A stretch of DNA of 64,000 bases from Pseudomonadota bacterium. Lineage in GTDB: Bacteria > Pseudomonadota > Alphaproteobacteria > Azospirillales > Azospirillaceae. The notes beneath the pieces were generated by a model, which worked only from the letters and a program-made list of their open reading frames with translations, was not told the origin of the DNA and did not search any database. The position numbers and the translations under genes are program-made. Below, piece after piece: positions 61,107-64,000 of this stretch (the first letter of the stretch is position 1; every line of letters begins with the position of its first letter). The DNA lies in assembly GCA_023423695.1 (NCBI GenBank), contig JAFAFA010000093.1:10548-74547 (forward strand), in the 5' to 3' direction.

Positions 61107-62708
61107 ATGACCGCCGCCCCACCCGACGACATCGCCGCCCTGCGCGCCGCCTTGGCGCAGGCCGAGGCGCGAGCGGATGCCGCGGAAGCCGAGGCCGCCC
61201 GGGCCCGGGCGGTGGCCTCCAACACTGACGCCCTGATCGCCAGCCTGAAGCTGGAAATCGAGAAGCTGCGCCGGGAGCTGTACGGCACGCGCTCCGAACG
61301 CAAGGCGCGCCTGCTCGATCAGCTGGAACTCCAACTCAAGGAGTTGGAGGCGACGGCCAGCGAGGACGAGCTGAAGGCCGAGACTGCAGCCGCCCGAACC
61401 ACCGCGGTGGCGGCCTTCGCCCGCAAGCGGCCGTCGCGCCAGCCCTTTCCCGGCCAGCTGCCACGCGAGCGTGTCGTTGTTCCGGCGCCGACGACCTGCC
61501 CCTGCTGCGGCTCGGACAAGCTGTGCAAGCTGGGCGAGACGATCACCGAGACGCTGGAGGTGATCCCGCGCCAGTGGAAGGTGATCCAGACGGTGCGCGA
61601 GAAATTCTCCTGCCGCCAGTGCGAGACGATCAGCCAGCCGCCGGCGCCCTTCCACGCCGCGGGGCTGGACCGGCCCGAGCCTGCTGGCGATGATCCTGAT
61701 CGAGAAGTTCGGCCAGCACCAGCCGCTGAACCGGCAGGCCGAGCGCTTCGCCCGCGAAGGCTTGCCGCTCAGCGTGTCGACGCTGGCCGACCAGGTGGGC
61801 ACGGCGGCCGCGGCGCTGGCGCCGCTGCACGCGCTGATCGCGGCGCACGTGATGGCGACCGAGCGACTGCACGGCGACGACACGCTGGTGCCGGTGCTGG
61901 CCAAGGGCACGACCGACACCGGGCGGCTGTGGGTGTATGTGCGCGACGACCGGCCGTTTGCCGGCCGGGCTCCGCCGGCGGGGCTGTTCCACTACTCGCG
62001 CGACCGCAAAGGCGAGCCCCCTGAGCGGCACCTGGCCGGCTTTGCCGGCTGGCTGCAGGCCGACGCGTTCGCCGGCTACAACCGGCTGTACGAGGCCGAC
62101 CGCGAGCCGGGGCCGATCGGCGCCGCGCTGTGCTGGGCACATGCCCGGCGCGGGTTCTTCAAGCTGGCCGACATCGCCGCGGGCAACAGGCGCGGTAAGG
62201 ACGCACCGCCGATCGCGCCGCTGGCGCTGGAGGCGGTGAAGCGCATCGACGCCCTCTTCGATCTCGAGCGCGCCTTGACCGGCAAGCCGGCGGCTGAGCG
62301 GCTGGCGGCGCGCCAGGAGCACGGCGTTGCCTTGGTTGCCGCGCTGGAGAGTTGGCTGCGCACCGAGCGTGCCCGGCTCTCCCGCCATGCGCCGGTGGCC
62401 AAGGCGATGGACTACATGTTGACCCGCTGGGACGGCTTCACCCACTTCCTCGGCGGCGGCCGGCTGTGCCTGATGAACAATTCTGCCGAGCGTAGCCTGC
62501 GCGGTATCGCTCTGGGCAGAAAGGCATGGCTGTTCTGCGGCTCCGATCGCGGCGGGCAGCGAGCGGCCATCCTCTACGGGCTGATCACCACGGCGAAGCT
62601 GAACAACGTCGACCCCAGGCGTGGCTCGCCGACGTGCTGGCGCGCATCGCCGACCTGCCGCGGAACCGCCTGCCTGAACTTCTCCCCTGGAACTGGAAAC
62701 CAGCCTGA
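61107..62708 (+). pseudogene. tnpC: IS66 TnpC transposase with two frameshifts
   Basis: The N-terminus (coiled coil ALAQAEARADAAEAEAARAR, then the zinc finger TTCPCCGSDKLCKLGE and FSCRQCETISQPPAP) is in frame 1 up to about 61660. The DDE core continues in another frame (LLAMILIEKFGQHQPLNRQA, ERLHGDDTLVPVLAKG, CWAHARRGFFKLADIA, NNSAERSLRGIALGRK). A second shift near 62610 moves to the C-terminus (QAWLADVLARIADLPRNRLP, ELLPWNWKPA), which ends at 62708. Each shift is about one base, so decay is recent. Confidence 0.88.
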
Positions 62709-62817
62709 CCGCGCCGTTCACCGGCCGCAATGTTGCGTAACAGAGAGCAGGAATACGGCTTCCTTGCAGGAAAAGGGAAATTGTGCGCCCATCTCGCCCG
62801 ATTTCGCTCCTTGTGTC

Positions 62818-63330
62818 CTAGGAAGTCGGGGCTGCAATCTTCGCAGCGATTTTGGCAGCAACCAGCATTTTGACTACGGGCAGCGTCTGAAGGATTAGCT
62901 GCTCCAGCATGTTTCCGCGAAACGTTGCGCGTTGGTATTCGCCGAACTCTGTCTGCGGAAAGTCCTGCCCCTGCTCGGTGCCCTCAAATACCACCTGAAC
63001 AGCAGGACGATTGTTCCAAACCGTCTCGTGCCAGCGGCCCGTGTGCTGCTTGCCATCCCCATCCTTCACGGTGACACCATAGGGAAAGAGTATCTGCAAC
63101 GTGTTCAGCGCCAGCTGTGCGTCAAAAGGAGCCTGGACCGAGAGACCAAAGCTCCCCTTCCTGACGTACCAATCAAAGCCGATAAGATCGAACCCGATGC
63201 CATCAGAACGCCTGCGAAAGATAATGTTCGAATATCCACCGCGGTCGTTCACGATGACCTTGCAAAGCGGATCTGCCTTGAACTTTTCTTCTACGGAAAG
63301 GCAAGTAAGATAGTGAGTTGACAAAGGCAT
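62818..63330 (-). CDS. passenger hypothetical protein inside IS66
   Basis: 170 aa from the ATG at 63330 (MPLSTHYLTCLSVEEKFKAD). Mixed alpha/beta with VNDRGGYSNIIFRRRSDGIG, DAQLALNTLQILFPYGVTVK and an alanine-rich amphipathic tail (LPVVKMLVAAKIAAKIAA). No family is recognised. It lies between tnpC and the right end on the opposite strand and its codon use is less GC-rich than tnpC, so it looks like captured cargo. Confidence 0.6.
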   Translation of the reverse strand: MPLSTHYLTCLSVEEKFKADPLCKVIVNDRGGYSNIIFRRRSDGIGFDLIGFDWYVRKGSFGLSVQAPFDAQLALNTLQILFPYGVTVKDGDGKQHTGRWHETVWNNRPAVQVVFEGTEQGQDFPQTEFGEYQRATFRGNMLEQLILQTLPVVKMLVAAKIAAKIAAPTS

Positions 63331-63532
63331 ATTGCGGATCCCTTGGTCTGGGTTTACCCGTTCCCAGTGGCGATGCCCGATGGCTCGCACGCAACCAGGT
63401 GCCATGTCCCACGGACGAGGCGAGGTATTCGGCCGGATGTCCGAACAAGCTGATCCTGCCGGAACGACAGCCCGTCCGCAACGTACAATCTCACCTGACC
63501 GTCAGCTGACTGCGGCGCTCACCGTATGCTTA

Positions 63533-64000
63533 CATTGCGCATTGGCGCCATCGACTTGCGCGAGCGCTTGCAGAGGCACAGCCCGTCGAACTGGGTCGGC
63601 ACAATGACGCTGCTCTCCCACTACCCTGGCTGGCAGGACGGCTTCCGCCATGGGAGGCGACCTGCTGGCAATCGCCATGCCCAAGGATTGCAGGCCGTGA
63701 TTCCACAATTGGGGCGCACGGCGCTGGCCAACCATTGGGCATCTGCCTACTGACTCCACCGAAACGGCTGGTGGGGGCAGACGACCGACCACAGCGGTCA
63801 CACGGATGACCAACGCCGGTCGCCATGGCCGCCCACCCGCGCGGACGCGGGCGGGAGTGACGGTTGATGGTAGCACCCCCGACCCGTTGGTGCCGGCTAC
63901 TGAATCGTTCAGGGATGACGCTCTGAGGAGGTGGTGTCCGTCAGGGGCTGGCGTGCCGCCCGGCCCCCGCCCCCCCCGTTCGGGGCCCCCGGCCCGCCCG
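63533..64000. other. right edge, no gene seen
   Basis: The last 468 bp begin with the IS66 target duplication. No open frame has recognisable features; the final 60 bases are a low-complexity G/C-rich run (CCCGCCCCCCCCGTTCGGGG). Confidence 0.4.

Larger units (their letters stand above)
60174..63532. mobile_element. IS66-family element with passenger gene
   Basis: The left end GTACGCATCCGGTGAGCACC (60174) matches the inverted right end GTAAGCATACGGTGAGCGCC (63532, minus strand). The 8 bp outside are GTTGCGCA and ATTGCGCA, a near-perfect 8-bp target duplication as expected for IS66. Inside are tnpA (frameshifted), tnpB (intact), tnpC (two frameshifts) and, between tnpC and the right end, an unrelated minus-strand gene at 62818-63330. 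The element is now inactive on its own. Confidence 0.75.

Overview
The window is GC-rich DNA with codon use, insertion-sequence families and plasmid genes typical of an alphaproteobacterium of the Rhodospirillales/Azospirillum type; this is inferred from style, since no rRNA or housekeeping gene is present. A MobF relaxase, a ParA-like ATPase and many IS remnants indicate a mobilisable plasmid, chromid or integrative element. Most of the window is a dense anti-phage/conflict island.

Layout. (1) 1-7126: a truncated DUF4062 gene, an overlapping TIR-SLOG gene pair, and a convergent operon of a DUF4071 (TRAFs-binding-like) protein and a TPR/DUF4071-like-patatin phospholipase. (2) 7127-8341: IS21, IS6 and IS3 debris with a 34-bp perfect palindrome. 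(3) 8342-15145: a tightly coupled four-gene operon TIR - MoxR AAA+ - vWA - large multidomain protein (trypsin, SLOG, pYEATS-like, winged helix), resembling the NTP-dependent MoxR/vWA conflict systems. (4) 15250-20673: an IS graveyard (IS21 with ISL3 inside, a VapC tail, IS1182, IS66, an MFS/alcohol dehydrogenase/transposase mosaic). (5) 20674-31986: a sacsin/Nov-like ATPase with a nuclease-like C-terminus, divergent from a seven-gene cluster DNA methyltransferase - sigma-like protein - small unknown - ImmA/IrrE protease - NurA-like nuclease - HerA ATPase - DUF5655-like protein. This is the best candidate for an undescribed system. (6) 32188-37448: a complete RADAR system (rdrA, rdrB). (7) 37623-41121: an AAA/UvrD-helicase remnant joined across a 191-bp inverted-repeat element, an LprI-domain membrane protein, an IS110 fragment, and a tRNA-Glu-like 3' fragment. 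(8) 41122-47842: an SF1 helicase-nuclease-GreA/GreB C-terminal fusion plus a DUF4236/SH3 protein. (9) 48046-59642: plasmid maintenance and transfer genes (small plasmid genes, one broken by an intact IS3; ParA-like operon; putative oriT region; MobF relaxase; two paralogous zinc-ribbon-like proteins). (10) 59775-64000: an IS630 fragment and an IS66 element (8-bp target duplication, 7 of 8 matching) whose transposase genes are frameshifted and which carries a passenger gene.

Working together: the conflict modules combine sensors or nucleotide-processing domains (TIR, SLOG, RdrB deaminase), NTP-dependent switches (MoxR, RdrA, HerA, GHKL, SF1) and effectors (patatin, trypsin, NurA, PD-(D/E)XK-like). 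No database search was run; family names come from motifs and architecture read by eye.
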